The notes: generated by a model from the letters alone, not told the origin. 64,000 nt of DNA from Plantactinospora sp. BC1 (GCF_003030345.1 NZ_CP028158.1:6262001-6326000); one strand, 5' to 3'; positions 26,081 to 35,502 are shown, counted from the first letter of the stretch. Made by a program: numbers and translations.

Positions 26081-29000
26081 ATGACCGACCCGACGTTCCG
26101 CGACCCCGACCAGCCGCTCGACGTACGCGTCGCCGACCTGCTCGGCCGGCTCAGCCGGGCGGAGAAGATCGCGCTGCTGCACCAGCACCAGGCCCCGGTG
26201 CCCCGACTCGGGCTGCCGGCGTTCCGCACCGGCACCGAGGCGTTGCACGGGCTGGCCTGGCTCGGCCCGGCCACGGTCTTCCCGCAGGCGCTCGGGCTCG
26301 GCAGCACCTGGAACCCCGAACTGATCCGGGCCGTCGGCGCGGCGGTCGGCGACGAGGTGCGGGGCCTGCACCAGAAGGACCCGACCCGGGTCGGGCTGAA
26401 CGTCTGGGCGCCGGTGGTCAACCCGCTGCGCGACCCCCGCTGGGGCCGCAACGAGGAGGGCTACGCCGAGGACCCCTGGTTGACCAGTTGGCTCGGCACG
26501 GCGTACGCCCGGGGACTGCGCGGCGACCACCCCGACTACCTGAAGACCGCGCCGACGCTGAAGCACTTCCTCGGCTACAACAACGAGACCGACCGGTGCA
26601 CCACGTCGAGCAACCTGCCGCCCCGGGTGCTCTACGAATACGAGCTGCCCGCGTTCCGGGCCCCCATCGCCACCGGGGCGGCGGTGGCCGTGATGGCCTC
26701 CTACAACCTGGTCAACGGCCGGCCGGCACACCTGAGCCCGTTGATCGGCACCGAGCTGCGCCGCTGGACCAGTGACGAGATCCTGGTGGTCAGCGACGCC
26801 GGTGCGGTCTCCAACATCGCCGGTGCGCAGGGCTACCACCCCGACCACCCCAGTGGGTACGCCGCCGCGCTGCGGGCCGGCATCGACAGCTTCACCGAGG
26901 ACAGCGAGGACCCCGGGCCCACCGTCGAGCGGCTCACCGAGGCGCTGCGGCGCGGACTGCTCGACGAGTCCGACCTGGACACGGCGGTACGGCGGATCCT
27001 CACCGTCCGGTTCCGGCTCGGCGACCTCGACCCGCCCGAGCGGAACCCGTACACGGCGATCACGGCAGACGTGATCAACTGCCCGGCACACCAGGAGCTG
27101 GCCCGGGAGGCCGCCCGGCAGTCGCTGGTGCTGCTCCGCAACGTACCCCGGCCCGGCACCGGGGCGCTGCTGCCGCTGGACCCGGGCCGGATCGGCCGGC
27201 TGGCCGTACTCGGGCCGCTCGCCGACACGCTCTACGAGGACTGGTACAGCGGCACCCTGCCGTACGCGATCACCGCCCGCGACGGGCTGGCCGCCCGGTT
27301 CGCCCCGGCGAGCACGCCGCACCACTGCGGTGCGGACCGGATCGCGCTGCGCACCGCCGACGGCTACGTCCGGGCCGCCGGTGACCCGGAGGGCGCGCCG
27401 CTGCGCCTGGCGGTCGGCCCGGAGCCGGCGCCGGGCGGCGTCGCCATCCCGGACGGCAGGGTCGGGCCGCCGGAGGATGCCGCCGGGCCGCCCGGGGCCG
27501 GCGGCGGCACGGCCCAGGGCGACACGACCGGGCCGGTGCCGCAGGACGGCTGGTTCGAGGTCTTCGACTGGGGCCAGGACGTCGTCGCGCTGCGCAGCGT
27601 GGCCAACGGCCGGCACGTCGGCGCCGACGAGGCGGGCCTGCTGGTCAACGACCGGCCCGGCCCGGGCGGCTGGGTGGTCCGGGAGACGTTCCGGCTGGTC
27701 GACCGGGACACCGGCGACCGGGTGCTGCACCACCTGGCCAGCGGACGCTACGTCCGGGTCGGTCCGGACGGGGTGCTCCGGGCCGACGCGGTCGCCCCCG
27801 CCGACGGTACCGGTTTCACCGTCGAACTGGTCGCCGACGGTGCGGCCGAGGCGGCGGCGCTGGCCCGGGACGCCGACGTCGCCGTCGTGGTGCTCGGCAA
27901 CCACCCGATGGTCTGCGGCCGGGAGACCGAGGACCGGGCCGACCTGGCCCTGCCGAAGGCGCAGGAGGCGCTGCTCCGGGCGGTCCACGCGGCCAACCCG
28001 CGTACCGTGCTGGTGGTCAGCAGCAGCTACCCGTACGCGCTGAACTGGGCCGACGAGCACCTGCCGGCGATCGTATGGTCGGCGCACGGCGGTCAGGAGT
28101 ACGGCGCCGCGCTGGCGGCCGTGCTCGCCGGGGACGCCGACCCGGGCGGCCGGCTGACCCAGACCTGGTACCACGACGCCGCCAGACTGCCGGACCTCTT
28201 CGACTACGACGTGATAGCCACCGACACCACCTATCTCTACCATCGGGGCACCCCGCTCTATCCGTTCGGCCACGGGCTGAGCTACGCCGAATTCGCCTAC
28301 TCCGACCTGCGGCTGAGCGCGGACGAGGTGGACGCGGCCGGGGAGGTCGAGGTCAGCGTGCGGGTGACCAACGTCGGTTCGCGGCCGGGCGACGAGGTGG
28401 TCCAGCTCTACACCCGACAGCGGCGGTCCCGGGTCAAGCAGCCGCTGCGCCAGCTCCGCGGCTTCGCCCGGGTGAGCCTGGCCCCGGGCGCGCAGACCAC
28501 GGTACGGCTGCGGCTGCGCGCCAGCGAGTTGGCGCACTGGGACGTGACCCGGGGCCGGTACGTGGTGGAGGACGCCCGGCACACCGTCGCGGTCGGCCGG
28601 TCCAGTGCCGACCTGGTGTTGACCGCCACCCTGGCGGTGCACGGTGAGCCGGTGCGTCCCCGCGCGGCGCTGGCCGGCCCACTCCGCGCAACCGACCACG
28701 ACGAGTACGCCGGCACCGAGCCGCTGCCGGACGGCCCGGACGGCGCGGCGGTGGTCGCCCGGGAGGCGGGCGGCTGGATCCGCTTCTCCCGGGTCGACTT
28801 CGGTGCCGGGGTACGCGGCGTCACCGCCCGGGTCGGTGCCGAGCGACCGCTGCCGGACGGGGCCGAGCTGCTGCTCCGGCTGGACGACCCGGTCCGGGGT
28901 CCGGTGGCCGGCACGGTCGCCATCCCACCGGTCGTCGACCCGGAACCGGGCGACGGCGCGGCGCCGAACGGCGAGGTGACCGGCGACTGGCGCGGCGGGG

Positions 29001-29128
29001 CGACCGGGGTACGGGATCTGTACCTGCTCTTCGACTCCCCCGGCGCTACGGTGAGCTGGTTGACCTTCGTGGCCGGTGCGGACGGCCCGGACGCGGACGC
29101 TGCCGGGACGGGAAGTGGAGGCGCCTAG
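26081..29128 (+). CDS. Intracellular GH3 beta-glucosidase/xylosidase with inserted beta-trefoil-like domain
   Basis: 1015-residue GH3 enzyme without a signal peptide. The (beta/alpha)8 domain carries the nucleophile D239 in VVSDAGAVS. The second domain is split: residues about 425-580 form an insert with a Gly-rich linker and a fascin/ricin-like pattern (VALRSVANGRHVGADEAG, LASGRYVRVGPDGVL), after which the GH3 sandwich resumes (VAVVVLGNHPMVCGRETEDR). A fibronectin-III-like domain and about 170 residues of extra C-terminal beta-rich sequence follow. It likely degrades the backbone of imported oligosaccharides; glucosidase or xylosidase activity is not resolved. The TAG stop overlaps the GTG of lacI by one base. 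Confidence 0.9.
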   Translation: MTDPTFRDPDQPLDVRVADLLGRLSRAEKIALLHQHQAPVPRLGLPAFRTGTEALHGLAWLGPATVFPQALGLGSTWNPELIRAVGAAVGDEVRGLHQKDPTRVGLNVWAPVVNPLRDPRWGRNEEGYAEDPWLTSWLGTAYARGLRGDHPDYLKTAPTLKHFLGYNNETDRCTTSSNLPPRVLYEYELPAFRAPIATGAAVAVMASYNLVNGRPAHLSPLIGTELRRWTSDEILVVSDAGAVSNIAGAQGYHPDHPSGYAAALRAGIDSFTEDSEDPGPTVERLTEALRRGLLDESDLDTAVRRILTVRFRLGDLDPPERNPYTAITADVINCPAHQELAREAARQSLVLLRNVPRPGTGALLPLDPGRIGRLAVLGPLADTLYEDWYSGTLPYAITARDGLAARFAPASTPHHCGADRIALRTADGYVRAAGDPEGAPLRLAVGPEPAPGGVAIPDGRVGPPEDAAGPPGAGGGTAQGDTTGPVPQDGWFEVFDWGQDVVALRSVANGRHVGADEAGLLVNDRPGPGGWVVRETFRLVDRDTGDRVLHHLASGRYVRVGPDGVLRADAVAPADGTGFTVELVADGAAEAAALARDADVAVVVLGNHPMVCGRETEDRADLALPKAQEALLRAVHAANPRTVLVVSSSYPYALNWADEHLPAIVWSAHGGQEYGAALAAVLAGDADPGGRLTQTWYHDAARLPDLFDYDVIATDTTYLYHRGTPLYPFGHGLSYAEFAYSDLRLSADEVDAAGEVEVSVRVTNVGSRPGDEVVQLYTRQRRSRVKQPLRQLRGFARVSLAPGAQTTVRLRLRASELAHWDVTRGRYVVEDARHTVAVGRSSADLVLTATLAVHGEPVRPRAALAGPLRATDHDEYAGTEPLPDGPDGAAVVAREAGGWIRFSRVDFGAGVRGVTARVGAERPLPDGAELLLRLDDPVRGPVAGTVAIPPVVDPEPGDGAAPNGEVTGDWRGGATGVRDLYLLFDSPGATVSWLTFVAGADGPDADAAGTGSGGA

Positions 29129-30255
29129 TGTCCGAGTCGTCGCCTCCCACCGCCCCGCGACCGGCGCCCCCGCAGTCCGCCGAGGGCCCCGCCAAGCGGG
29201 CCGACATGGTGACCATCGCCGACGTGGCCCGGCACGCCGGAGTCGCGGTCAGCACCGTCTCCTACGTGCTCAGCGGCAAGCGCGCCATCTCGGCGTCGAC
29301 CCGGGAGCGGGTACTCGCCAGCGTGCGCGGCCTCGGCTACCACCCGAACGCCGGGGCCCGGGCGCTGGCCAGCAGGCGGGCCAACGTGATCGCCCTGGTG
29401 CTGCCGCTGCGCTCCGGCATGCACCTGCCGGTACTCATGCAGTTCGCCACCGCCGTGGTGACCACGGCCCGGCAGTTCGACCACGACGTGCTGCTGATGA
29501 CCGCCGACGAGGGACCGGCCGGGCTGCGCCGGATCGCCGCCAGCGCGATGGTCGACGGCATCGTGCTGATGGACGTGGAGATGCACGACCCCCGGGTGCC
29601 GCTGCTGCGCGACCTGGAACGACCCAGCGTGCTGATCGGCTTTCCGGCCGACTCCTCCGGGCTCACCTGCGTCGACCTGGACTTCTACCGGGCCGGTCAG
29701 GCCTGTGTCGAGCATCTGGCCGGGCTCGGGCACCGCTCGATCGCGCTGCTCGGCGCCCCGGCGGTGGTCTACGACCGGGACACCGGTTTCGCCCACCGCA
29801 CCCGGGCCGGTTTCGCCGAGACGGCACAGCGGCACGGGATCGCGGCGGTCGCCCAGCCCTGCGAGGAGAACTTCGACGCGGTCGCCCAGGAGCTGGCCGG
29901 GCTGCTGGAGCGCCAGCCGGAGCTGTCGGCGCTGGTGGTGCACAACGAGGCGGCGGTCGGCCAGGTGCTCGCCGCGCTGCCGTCGCTCGGCCGGCGGGTG
30001 CCGGAGGACATCTCGGTGGTGGCGATCTGCCCGGACGAGGTCGCCGAACGGGCCAGCCCGGCGCTCACCTCGGTGCTGATCCCGGCCGAGGAGGTCGGCC
30101 GGCAGGCGGTGTCGCTGCTGATGCGCAAGCTGGAGGAGGAGCCGGTCCCGGAGGGCACCCTGCTGCCACCCCGGCTCACCGTCCGGGCCAGCACGGCGGC
30201 CGCGCCGCCGCCGGTCCAGGCCGGGCGGGTACGCACCGGCTCGCCGGCCGGCTGA
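29128..30255 (+). CDS. LacI-family transcriptional repressor
   Basis: 375-residue sugar-responsive repressor with the N-terminal helix-turn-helix TIADVARHAGVAVSTVSYVLSGKRAIS (near residues 28-55) and a periplasmic-binding-protein-like sensor domain. Coupled to GH3 by a TAGTG overlap, so both are made from one mRNA. The twin TCGAAGCGCTTCGA palindromes before GH3 are the likely sites, giving negative autoregulation. The N-terminal 25 residues are Pro-rich and may be untranslated if the ATG at 29206 is used. Confidence 0.92.
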   Translation: MSESSPPTAPRPAPPQSAEGPAKRADMVTIADVARHAGVAVSTVSYVLSGKRAISASTRERVLASVRGLGYHPNAGARALASRRANVIALVLPLRSGMHLPVLMQFATAVVTTARQFDHDVLLMTADEGPAGLRRIAASAMVDGIVLMDVEMHDPRVPLLRDLERPSVLIGFPADSSGLTCVDLDFYRAGQACVEHLAGLGHRSIALLGAPAVVYDRDTGFAHRTRAGFAETAQRHGIAAVAQPCEENFDAVAQELAGLLERQPELSALVVHNEAAVGQVLAALPSLGRRVPEDISVVAICPDEVAERASPALTSVLIPAEEVGRQAVSLLMRKLEEEPVPEGTLLPPRLTVRASTAAAPPPVQAGRVRTGSPAG

Positions 30256-30324
30256 GCGCGGGGGCCGGCTTCCCCGGCGTACGGCTTCTTGATCGGCAAC
30301 GGTCGGGCTGGTCGACTCGGGGGC

Positions 30325-31782
30325 ATGGCCAACCACATGACCCCGGACGAGTTCCGCCGGCACGGGCACCAGGTCGTCGACTGGATCGCCGACTACTGGG
30401 CCACCCTGGACCAGCGGCCGGTCACCTCCGCCGATCCGCCCGGCACGGTCGCCGCCCGGCTGCCGACCGGCCCGCCCGAGCGGGGTGAGCCGTTCGACCG
30501 GCTCCTCGCCGACCTGGACACGGTGATCACGCCCGGTCTCACCCACTGGCAGCATCCCCGGTTCTTCGGCTACTTTCCGGCGAACACCTCCGGCCCGAGC
30601 GTGCTCGGCGACCTGGTCGGCGCCGGCCTCGGGGTGCAGGGCATGCTCTGGTCGACCGGTCCGGCCTGCACCGAGGTCGAGACGGTGGTGCTGGACTGGC
30701 TGGCCGAACTGCTCGACCTGCCGGCCCGGTTCCGGTCCACCGGCTCCGGCGGCGGGGTGATCCAGGACTCGGCCTCCTCGGCCATCCTGATCGCCGTACT
30801 GGCCGCGCTGCACCGGGCCGGCGGCGGGCGGTGGCGGGGGTACGGGGTGCGGCGGGCGTACCGGGTATACACCTCCACCCAGGGGCATTCGGCGATCGAG
30901 AAGGCGGTCCGGATCGCCGGACTCGGCGACGCGGGGCTGCGTACGGTCGCGGTCGATCCGCAGACCCTGGCGATGGACCCGGCGGCGCTGCGTACGGCGA
31001 TCGAGGCGGACCGGGCCGCCGGACTGGTCCCGGCGGCGGTGGTGGCGACGATCGGCACCACCTCCACCAACGCGGTCGACCCGATCCCGGCGATCGGCGA
31101 GCTGTGCCGGGAGTACGGCCTCTGGCTGCACGTCGACGCCGCGTACGCCGGTGCCGCGGCGGTCTGCCCGGAACTGCGCCACACCCACGCCGGGCTGGAG
31201 CACGCCGACTCGTACTGCTTCGACCCGCACAAGTGGCTGCTCACCGGCTTCGACTGCGACGCGTTCTGGGTGGCGGACCGGGCGGAGCTGGTCGAGGCGC
31301 TGACGGTGCTGCCGGAGTACCTGCGCAACGCGGCGACCGACTCCGGCGAGGTGCTCGACTACCGCGACTGGCAGGTGCCGCTCGGGCGGCGGTTCCGGGC
31401 CCTGAAACTCTGGTTCGTGCTGCGCTGGTACGGCGCCGAGGGGCTGCGGGCGCACATCCGGGAGACGATCGGGCTGGCCGGCTGGTTCGCCGAGCAGGTC
31501 CGGGCCGACCGGCGCTTCGAACTGGTCGCGTCGGGCCCGTTCGCGCTGGTCTGCTTCCGGCTGCGGTCGACCGGTGACGATGCCGCCGACGACGAGGCCA
31601 ACGCCGAACTGCTGGCCCGGGTGAACGCGACCGGCCGGGCGTACCTGACGCACACCCGGGTGGCGGGGCGTTACACGCTGCGGCTGGTGCCCGGTTCGCC
31701 GTACACCCGGCAGGAGCACGTGGCGCAGACCTGGCGGCTGATCGGCGAGACCGCGGCGGCGCTGCCGGATCGGCGGAACTGA
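30325..31782 (+). CDS. Pyridoxal-phosphate-dependent group II decarboxylase
   Basis: 485-residue PLP enzyme of the aromatic-L-amino-acid/glutamate decarboxylase family. The start MANHMTPDEFRRHGHQVVDWIADY is characteristic. The PLP lysine is K303 in DPHKWLLTGFDCD, and HVDAAYAGAA holds the cofactor-ring Asp. Family members turn aromatic amino acids into amines; the actual substrate is unknown. ATG 30325 fits homologous starts. The gene is monocistronic, 69 bases after lacI, ending in a strong terminator. Confidence 0.92.
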   Translation: MANHMTPDEFRRHGHQVVDWIADYWATLDQRPVTSADPPGTVAARLPTGPPERGEPFDRLLADLDTVITPGLTHWQHPRFFGYFPANTSGPSVLGDLVGAGLGVQGMLWSTGPACTEVETVVLDWLAELLDLPARFRSTGSGGGVIQDSASSAILIAVLAALHRAGGGRWRGYGVRRAYRVYTSTQGHSAIEKAVRIAGLGDAGLRTVAVDPQTLAMDPAALRTAIEADRAAGLVPAAVVATIGTTSTNAVDPIPAIGELCREYGLWLHVDAAYAGAAAVCPELRHTHAGLEHADSYCFDPHKWLLTGFDCDAFWVADRAELVEALTVLPEYLRNAATDSGEVLDYRDWQVPLGRRFRALKLWFVLRWYGAEGLRAHIRETIGLAGWFAEQVRADRRFELVASGPFALVCFRLRSTGDDAADDEANAELLARVNATGRAYLTHTRVAGRYTLRLVPGSPYTRQEHVAQTWRLIGETAAALPDRRN

Positions 31783-31790
31783 GCTGGGCC

Positions 31791-31824
31791 GGGCGGCGGT
31801 CGGTGAGCGGACCGACCGCCGCCC
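31791..31824. terminator. Perfect hairpin terminator, bidirectional
   Basis: GGGCGGCGGTCGGT (31791-31804) and ACCGACCGCCGCCC (31811-31824) form a perfect 14-bp stem with a 6-base loop. It lies between the convergent decarboxylase and merR stops. Confidence 0.82.
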
Positions 31825-31842
31825 GGTGGGCGCTGCTCCGGG

Positions 31843-32760
31843 TCAGGCGGAGGCGCGCAACGCGGCGATGAACCACTCGAACATCGGCACCCGGGGCGGG
31901 AACGGCGGCCGGTCGTTGAGCACGCCCAGCAGCTCCCAGTACCGCTCGACCCGGCGGTCGGTGAAGGTCGCCACCTCGTCGGCGACCCGGACCCGCTCCC
32001 GCGCCGGAAGTCCCGGATCCACGATCCGGTCCAGGACCGCCCGGCCCTGCGCCGAGTCCGGGGCGATCCCCTCCGCCAGCGCCTGACCGGCCTGCTCGAT
32101 CACCACCGTCGGGTCGTACGGCGGCGGCCCGGTCGGGGCGCCACCCGGCTGCCCGCCGGCCACCGCCATCTGCCGGGTCCGCTGCGCGAACTCCGGGTCG
32201 CTGACGAGTTCGGCGAGTTCGAGCCAGGCGTCCACCTGCTCCGGGGTGGGGTCGTCGGGCAGCTCGGCGGGCATCTGCCGCATCGCCTCGGCGATCCTCG
32301 CCCCGGGCTCCTGCGGGTCGATGCCGGCGAAGATACGGTCCACGAATTCGTCGATCATCCGCTGCCGCTCCTGCGCGGAAAGTCGGGCCAGCCTGTTCAT
32401 CACGCTCATCTCCTCGGTCGTACTGTTCCGTCGCGCGATCGACCGCAGCACGGCCCGACGCACCTGGAGCGTGCGGATCTCCGCGTCCAGGGCGCGCACG
32501 TGCGCCCGGGCCACGTCGGCCACCGTGCTCTGCCGGGCCAGGACCCGCTGCACCGTGCCGAGGTCGAGCCCGAGTTCCCGCAGCGTCCGGACCAGTTCCA
32601 GCCGGGCCACCGCCTCGGTGTCGTAGAGGCGATAACCACCCGCGGACCGGCCGGTCGGCGGGATGACGTCGATGTCCGACCAGAAGCGGATGGTCCGGAC
32701 CGGCAGGCCGGTACGTCGGGCGAGCTGTCCGATCGTGAACAGCTCGGTACGGTCGTTCAC
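31843..32760 (-). CDS. MerR-family transcriptional regulator
   Basis: 305-residue regulator. The N-terminal MerR winged helix is ELFTIGQLARRTGLPVRTIRFWSD followed by GYRLYDTEAV, then a coiled-coil helix. The long C-terminal region (about residues 110-305) has no metal-binding cysteines, so it belongs to the non-metal, ligand- or stress-sensing members. Start ATG 32760 gives the canonical N-terminus. The target is unknown; the nearest operon is the ABC-2 exporter behind it on the same strand, 249 bases upstream. Confidence 0.9.
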   Translation of the reverse strand: MNDRTELFTIGQLARRTGLPVRTIRFWSDIDVIPPTGRSAGGYRLYDTEAVARLELVRTLRELGLDLGTVQRVLARQSTVADVARAHVRALDAEIRTLQVRRAVLRSIARRNSTTEEMSVMNRLARLSAQERQRMIDEFVDRIFAGIDPQEPGARIAEAMRQMPAELPDDPTPEQVDAWLELAELVSDPEFAQRTRQMAVAGGQPGGAPTGPPPYDPTVVIEQAGQALAEGIAPDSAQGRAVLDRIVDPGLPARERVRVADEVATFTDRRVERYWELLGVLNDRPPFPPRVPMFEWFIAALRASA

Positions 32761-33008
32761 GGGAAGAGCATCAACCTTCCAGTCGCTGGAGACTCAAATC
32801 CAATATCCCGCACCGGGCCGCCCGGCGGCGGCTGACGGTCGGTGTCGGGGCGTCAGGACCGCTACGGGCTGCGGGAGAATCACCACCTATCCGGCAGGCG
32901 GCACGCGCGTCAGCTCCGTGGGCGCGGCGCGCGGGCCGGGCTTCCGCCCGACCCGCGCCCGGTCCAGGTTCACGTCCCCGAGGCCGGGTGACGCGATCGC
33001 CGTCCCGA

Positions 33009-33845
33009 TCATCCGTGCCGGGGCTCCCACCGGAAGTACCGGCCGGCGACGAGCAGCGACACCAGCAGCCAGACCAGCAGTACCCCGAAGGAGGGCAGCG
33101 TCTCGACGAAGGTGCCGGCGAAGCTCAGGGTCTGACCCTCGTCGGTGCGGCCGAGCCAACCGACGCGCATCACCTCGGTGAACGGGCCGTTGGGCAGGAA
33201 CCAGAGCACCCGCTCCAGCGACTCCGGCAACGCGCCGAGCGGCAGCAGCGCACCCGGCGTGGCCAGGAAGATCACCACGGTCGGCAGGGTGGTGAGCATG
33301 GCCGCCTCGGAGCTGCGGGTGATCGCGGAGAGCGCGGCCGAGAACGCCGCCATGATCGAGCAGCCGAAGAGCAGCGCCACCACCATGACCACCGGGTTCC
33401 TGGGCATCGGCAGGTCCAGGACCAGGACCGCGTAGGCGGCCAGCGCGACGAACTGGGCGAGGAAGATCGCCACGGTACTGCTGGCCGTGCCGAAGAGGAT
33501 CGTGCGGTCCGAGGCGAGCCCGGCGCGCAGCCGCTTGAGCACCAGTTCCTGGCGGCGTGCGGCGTACACGGTGGTCAGATGGTGGTGCACCAGGAAGACC
33601 ATGACCAGGGTGGTGACGCTGACGACCCGGCGCACCCCGGGCACCGGCTGGCCGCCGTACTCGCTGACCAGCAGCAGGGCGATCATCAGCGGGGTCACCA
33701 CGGACATCGCGGTGGAGGTCCAGCTACGGCGTAGCGCCAGCAGCTCCATCTTGAGCATCGCGGCCATCTGCCAGAACGGCCTGCTCGCGCGGTCGCCCGA
33801 GGTGGCCTCGGGGAGGGGGCTCGGCGTCGTCATCGTCCCGCTCAT
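33009..33845 (-). CDS. ABC-2 type exporter permease
   Basis: 278-residue membrane subunit with six hydrophobic segments in the ABC-2 arrangement (first: STAMSVVTPLMIALLLVSEY). Partner of the ATPase whose stop overlaps this ATG by four bases. The pair probably exports a drug, lipid or natural product; the substrate is unknown. Upstream in-frame residues would run into the ATPase gene, so ATG 33845 is preferred. Confidence 0.88.
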   Translation of the reverse strand: MSGTMTTPSPLPEATSGDRASRPFWQMAAMLKMELLALRRSWTSTAMSVVTPLMIALLLVSEYGGQPVPGVRRVVSVTTLVMVFLVHHHLTTVYAARRQELVLKRLRAGLASDRTILFGTASSTVAIFLAQFVALAAYAVLVLDLPMPRNPVVMVVALLFGCSIMAAFSAALSAITRSSEAAMLTTLPTVVIFLATPGALLPLGALPESLERVLWFLPNGPFTEVMRVGWLGRTDEGQTLSFAGTFVETLPSFGVLLVWLLVSLLVAGRYFRWEPRHG

Positions 33846-34774
33846 CGGGCGGCCTCCGATTCCGCGTACCGGTCGGTCGGGTCGTGGTCGGCGGCGATGT
33901 CCAGGAAGACGTCCTCCAGGGTGGCGGGTCGGGCCGACAGGGAGGTCAGCCGGATGTTGCCCGCGCTGGCCCATTCGAGCAGCCGGGTGAGGTCGGTCTG
34001 GAGCTGGCGGGACTCGTAGCTGACCCGGTCGCCCTCGACCAGGCGGGCGGCGTGCGGCAGGTCGGGCAGCGCGTCCGTGGCCGGCGGCCGGAAGCTGATC
34101 CGGGCGGGCAGGGTTCGCACGACGTCCTCCGGTGCCCCGGTGGCGACGATGCTGCCACCCCGCATGATCGCCACCCGGTCGGCGAGGACCTCCGCCTCCT
34201 CCAGGTAGTGGGTGGTGAGCAGGATGGTGGTACCGCCCCGCTGGAGTTCCCGGACGACGTCCCAGGTACGGCGGCGGGAGGCCGGGTCCATGCCGGCGGT
34301 GGGCTCGTCGAGGAAGAGCACCTCCGGGCGGCCGAGCACGGCCAGCGCCAGCTCCAGCCGCCGGCCCTCGCCGCCGGAGAGCTGCTCGACCGCGACGTTC
34401 CTCCGGCCGCCGAGGTCCACCAGGTCCAGCACCTCCGCGGTGGTCTGCGGCCGGACGGTGAGGGACCGCCAGATCTCCACCGTCTCTCGGACGGTAAGCG
34501 CCCCGGTGAATCCGCCGTGCTGGAGCATCACCCCCGTCCGGGGGCGCAGCGCGTTCCGGTCCCGGACCGGGTCCAGCCCGAGCACCCGGACCCGGCCGGC
34601 GGTGGCCGGTTGCAGCCCCTCCAGCACCTCGATGGTGGTGGTCTTCCCGGCACCGTTGGTGCCCAGCAGCGCGAACAGCTCACCCCGGCGGATCCGCAGG
34701 GAGATGCCGCGCACCGCCTCGAACTCCCGGTAGCTGCGGCGCAGCCCGTTCACTTCGATCACGACGTCATCCAT
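33842..34774 (-). CDS. ABC-2 exporter ATP-binding protein (DrrA/CcmA type)
   Basis: 310-residue ATPase with Walker A GTNGAGKTTT, signature LSGGEGRRLELALA, Walker B VLFLDEPTAGMD and H-loop LLTTHYLEEAE, the last typical of drug-exporter ATPases. A C-terminal extension of about 90 residues follows, as in DrrA-like proteins. ATG 34774 (MDDVVIEVNGL) is chosen by homology; an upstream in-frame ATG at 34825 would add 17 residues. It forms a two-gene operon with the permease. Confidence 0.9.
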   Translation of the reverse strand: MDDVVIEVNGLRRSYREFEAVRGISLRIRRGELFALLGTNGAGKTTTIEVLEGLQPATAGRVRVLGLDPVRDRNALRPRTGVMLQHGGFTGALTVRETVEIWRSLTVRPQTTAEVLDLVDLGGRRNVAVEQLSGGEGRRLELALAVLGRPEVLFLDEPTAGMDPASRRRTWDVVRELQRGGTTILLTTHYLEEAEVLADRVAIMRGGSIVATGAPEDVVRTLPARISFRPPATDALPDLPHAARLVEGDRVSYESRQLQTDLTRLLEWASAGNIRLTSLSARPATLEDVFLDIAADHDPTDRYAESEAAR

Positions 34775-34933
34775 GCTGACCAGGTTGTCGTCGGCGGGCG
34801 ACAGTTCCCACCCCCGTCGCATCATGTCCCGACCGTGTCGTTCGCATGCCCGACCCGTGTGTTTCCCACGGCAGGGGCATGCCGGTTCACGGCCAGGCGA
34901 CTCGGGCCCAGAGGCGAGTCGGGTGCAGGCGGC

Positions 34934-35479
34934 TCAGGTCCAGGCGGCCGGGTCGGCGGCGAGGTCCCGGACCCGGTCCGGCAGCTTGCCGTTCGCCACG
35001 TCGGCGATGGTGACCAGCTCCAGGATCTCCCGCTCGCTGGCCCGCAGCGCGATCCAGACCTCCTGGAGGGCCCGCGCCGCGCCGGAGTAACCCAGGTCCT
35101 CCGGGCGCTGCCCCCGGATGTTGGCCAGCGGGCCGTCGATCACCCGGATGATCTCGGCCAGCGAGATCTCCGTCGCCGGGCGGGCCAGCCAGTAGCCGCC
35201 CTCGGGGCCGCGCTGGGCGTGCACGATGCCGCCCCGGCGCATCTGCAACAGGATGCTCTCCAGGAACTTCGGCGGGATGTCCTGGGCCCGGGCGATCTGC
35301 TCGGCGGTCAGCGGCACCGGCCGCCGGTGCGCCCCGGTCGCGGCGCCGTCACCGGCCGGGCCGGCGGAGCGGAGCCGGCCCCCGCCGGCCGGCCGCGGAT
35401 CCGCCCCGCCCGCCTCCGCGCGTGCGGCGATTTCGGCAACCGCGCGCAGCGCGTAGTCGACCCGGGCGGAGAGACGCAT
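34934..35479 (-). CDS. Rrf2-family transcriptional regulator without iron-sulfur cysteines
   Basis: 181-residue winged-helix regulator starting MRLSARVDYALRAVAEIA, with PLTAEQIARAQDIPPKFLESILLQMRRGGIVHAQRGPEGGYWLARP as the DNA-binding part. IscR/NsrR-type members use three cysteines for an Fe-S cluster; none is present here, so it is of the apo type (CymR-like). A low-complexity Gly/Ala insert of about 33 residues follows helix 1 and makes the protein longer than usual. It is 23 bases after tesB, so probably the third gene of the pyk operon. Confidence 0.87.
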   Translation of the reverse strand: MRLSARVDYALRAVAEIAARAEAGGADPRPAGGGRLRSAGPAGDGAATGAHRRPVPLTAEQIARAQDIPPKFLESILLQMRRGGIVHAQRGPEGGYWLARPATEISLAEIIRVIDGPLANIRGQRPEDLGYSGAARALQEVWIALRASEREILELVTIADVANGKLPDRVRDLAADPAAWT

Positions 35480-35502
35480 GCCGGAAAGGTTATCCGGCCC
35501 GG

